Source: Smithellaceae bacterium (GTDB lineage Bacteria > Desulfobacterota > Syntrophia > Syntrophales > JAQULV01). From it: a DNA stretch of 5,952 bases. Within the stretch, counting starts at the first letter, position 1. Each line of letters opens with the position of its first letter. The notes under the pieces were generated by a model. It saw only the letters and a program-made list of their open reading frames with translations. It searched no databases and was not told the origin of the DNA. The stretch is from the NCBI GenBank assembly GCA_028718405.1, contig JAQULV010000103.1, forward strand, positions 1 to 5,952, read 5' to 3'. Both the position numbers and the translations under genes were made by a program. Positions 4,132 to 5,952 of this stretch are shown one piece after another.

Positions 4132-5808
4132 ATGATCTTGGGAATTGATGTCGGCGGCACCCACACAGATGCAGTTCTTCTGGAAGATCTGAGGGTGAAG
4201 CGGAAGGCAAAAGTCGCCACCAATCCCAAGGACCTGCTAACCTCTCTCCTCGACGTAACAACGGAGATCCTCAAGGACGACGACCCGAAGAGATTGAAGC
4301 GGGTCGTCCTTAGCACCACCATTTCTACCAACGCCATCGTCCAGAATAAAATCGACCGCGTCGGCATGATCGTCGCCGCTGGACCGGGAATCTCGCACGA
4401 AACGCTGGAGATCGACGGCGACACGCATTTCGTCTCGGGTTACGTGAATCACAGGGGCATAGAGGCGGCTAGGATAGCGCCGCAGGAGATATCCCCCCTC
4501 ATTGATCAATTCAAGGCTCAGGGCATTAAACACGTGGGCGTCGTGGGCAAGTTCTCGACGCGCAACGCCTCTCAAGAAACGGCGCTGGGAGAGCTTCTCA
4601 GCGATCAGTTCCGGTACGTGTCGTTGGGACACCGCATGTCCGGCCACCTCAACTTCAAGAGGCGCATCGCCACTACTTACCTCAATACCGCGGTGTGGGA
4701 GCTGTACAACAACTTCACTCGGGAGGTACTCGATTTCGTCGCGGCGCGCGGCATCGAGGTCCCCATCTACATCCTGAAGGCCGACGGCGGCACCTTTGAA
4801 ATCAAGCATTCCCGCGAGTTCCCCGTACAGACGATCCTGGCGGGACCGGCGGCCAGCATCATGGGGGTGCTCTGCACGTCGGGCTGCCGTGAAGACGCCG
4901 TAGCCTTGGACATCGGGGGGACGACAACAGACATCGCCGTCTTCGCCGACGGCATTCCGCTGCTGGAGGCCTTCGGCGTCACTATCGAAGGTCACAAGAC
5001 GCTCATCCGGGGGCTGCACACCAAATCCATCGGCATCGGCGGCGACAGCAGGGTAAAGGTTCAGGACGGGAGACTCGTGATCGGTCCCGAAAGAGAAGGA
5101 CCGGCGGCTGCCTTCGGCGGTCCAGCGCCCACGCCCACCGACGCGATGATTGTCCTGGGTCTCACCGACATCGGTGACGCGTCGAAAGCCAAAGCGGCGA
5201 TGGATCAGATTGCTACCCAGATGAACATCACGGCACAGGAGGCGGCGCACGAAATCTTCGAGGAAACGTGCCGGAAGATCGTCGTTGCCGTGCACGAGGT
5301 AATAGAGGAAATCAACAACAAACCTGTCTACACGATTCATGAGATACTCGCAGGAAAGAAGTTGACTCCCGAGGCACTTTACATTGTGGGCGGCCCGGCA
5401 CGCCCCATGAGGACAAGGTTGGGAGAGCTTTTAAATCTCGACGCGCGCATCCACGAACACGCCGAGGTTGCCAATGCGATCGGCGCGGCATTGGCCAGAA
5501 CCACGGCCGAGGTGACGATCGTCGCCGACACGGAGCTTAAGACCCTCACCATGGGAGAAGATGGTCTCCAAATATCGATCAACCCGGGCTTCACCAGGGA
5601 TCAGGCCATCACCATCGGCAAGGAGAAGCTCCGCGAGAAGGCGCTGCGGCTCGGAGCCAAAGAGGAGGACCTGGAGATCGAGGTCATTGAGGATCAGGAA
5701 TTTAATATGGTACGTGATGGATGTAGAACCGGTAAAAATCTTCGCATTAAGCTGCAGGTGAAACCGGGACTGATTTCCGGCTTCACGTTGGGAGAGAAGA
5801 TATGCTGA
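4132..5808 (+). CDS. HyuA-like hydantoinase/oxoprolinase-family ATPase
   Basis: A cytoplasmic 558-residue protein of the hydantoinase A/5-oxoprolinase family. Members use ATP, probably to phosphorylate a carbonyl or amide oxygen before bond cleavage or carboxylation. Seen here is the actin-like (ASKHA) layout: first phosphate loop GIDVGGTHTD at 4-13, STTISTNAIV, then LAGPAASIMG, second phosphate loop DIGGTTTD at 260-267, and the adenosine-side GGPARP at 420-425. Classical HyuA subunits are longer (around 650-700 residues), so this is a short form. No HyuB gene adjoins it, although the window ends soon after. The ATG at 4132 is preferred over the ATG at 4120 because GAGGTGG lies just upstream of it and the protein then begins with the phosphate-loop strand. 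Its end overlaps the next gene's start by 7 bases (ATGCTGA), so the two are probably co-translated. The substrate is unknown. Confidence 0.88.
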   Translation: MILGIDVGGTHTDAVLLEDLRVKRKAKVATNPKDLLTSLLDVTTEILKDDDPKRLKRVVLSTTISTNAIVQNKIDRVGMIVAAGPGISHETLEIDGDTHFVSGYVNHRGIEAARIAPQEISPLIDQFKAQGIKHVGVVGKFSTRNASQETALGELLSDQFRYVSLGHRMSGHLNFKRRIATTYLNTAVWELYNNFTREVLDFVAARGIEVPIYILKADGGTFEIKHSREFPVQTILAGPAASIMGVLCTSGCREDAVALDIGGTTTDIAVFADGIPLLEAFGVTIEGHKTLIRGLHTKSIGIGGDSRVKVQDGRLVIGPEREGPAAAFGGPAPTPTDAMIVLGLTDIGDASKAKAAMDQIATQMNITAQEAAHEIFEETCRKIVVAVHEVIEEINNKPVYTIHEILAGKKLTPEALYIVGGPARPMRTRLGELLNLDARIHEHAEVANAIGAALARTTAEVTIVADTELKTLTMGEDGLQISINPGFTRDQAITIGKEKLREKALRLGAKEEDLEIEVIEDQEFNMVRDGCRTGKNLRIKLQVKPGLISGFTLGEKIC

Positions 5809-5952
5809 AGAAGTTACGAAGAACCGGTTTGATTTTTTTCCCCGCCTTCGACTGGGCGATCTCGCCGACCCATCCCGAAGGGAGGAGCGCCTGCTCTACA
5901 CCCAGGATCAGGTCTTCGAAGAGGGGCTTTTGGATTTTGACAATATCATCGA
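5802..5952 (+). CDS. Histone deacetylase-family protein, N-terminus, apparent frameshift
   Basis: The start ATG at 5802 overlaps the HyuA-like stop, with GGAGAGA a few bases upstream. The first frame reads MLKKLRRTGLIFFPAFDWAI then SPTHPE (to 5879). The continuation expected for the family, REERLLYTQDQVFEEG then LLDFDNII, is present but in the frame beginning at 5879. One base thus seems to be missing near 5877-5882 (GAAGGGAGG). Joined, the two parts match from memory the N-terminus of bacterial histone deacetylase/acetoin utilisation-family proteins, in which an HPER-type motif lies near the start. These are zinc-dependent amidohydrolases that remove acetyl or other acyl groups from lysine, polyamines or small amides. 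The catalytic His and Asp residues lie beyond the window. The unshifted frame stays open to the edge but its sequence looks unlike a protein. A sequencing or assembly error is as likely as a true mutation. Confidence 0.65.
   Translation, partial: MLKKLRRTGLIFFPAFDWAISPTHPEGRSACSTPRIRSSKRGFWILTISS

Noticed and set aside
4237..5340. Long open frame of 367 codons on the minus strand
   Set aside because: It lies wholly inside the HyuA-like gene, which shows both phosphate loops and a strong promoter. The antisense frame is open because of the GC-rich third codon positions and has no recognisable domain or ribosome site.

Overview
The window looks like a chromosomal segment of an anaerobic, acyl-CoA-metabolising bacterium. 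The best guess is the former Deltaproteobacteria (Desulfobacterota or a syntrophic relative). This rests on three things seen here: a glutaconate-type CoA-transferase pair whose subunit A has a long N-terminal extension, a short HyuA-type ATPase gene running into a histone-deacetylase-family gene, and strong AGGAGG ribosome sites before almost every gene. The assignment is inference, because there is no rRNA or marker gene.

Layout. Bases 1-125 hold the 3' end of an unrecognised plus-strand gene. It converges on a minus-strand operon, and both probably share a bidirectional terminator at 144-175. The operon (1974 to 197) encodes subunits A and B of a class I CoA-transferase, with the subunit B ribosome site overlapping the subunit A stop codon. 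About 200 bases upstream lies a perfect 26-bp palindrome that covers the best candidate promoter, as expected for a TetR-type operator. A second minus-strand cluster (3562 to 2262) encodes a YtxH-domain membrane protein, a DUF948-like membrane protein and a YajD-family HNH nuclease, from a promoter with a consensus -10 box. Next comes a tiny Ala/Pro-rich lipoprotein gene (3975 to 3763) with its own terminator. It is transcribed divergently from a HyuA-like gene (4132 to 5808). The two divergent promoters overlap at their -35 boxes. At the right edge the HyuA-like gene overlaps the start of a histone-deacetylase-family gene by 7 bases, and that gene appears to carry a one-base frameshift soon after its start.

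How the genes may work together. The CoA-transferase would move CoA onto a carboxylic acid to activate it, and the palindrome suggests control by an acid or acyl-CoA sensing repressor that is not encoded here. The HyuA-like and deacetylase-family proteins are translationally coupled and both belong to families that cleave amide-type bonds, so they may act in one pathway; HyuB is not seen next to HyuA. The YtxH/DUF948 pair and the lipoprotein are envelope proteins of unknown role. I see no transposon, CRISPR array, tRNA or rRNA. Codon-level inspection gives no clear sign of recent transfer.
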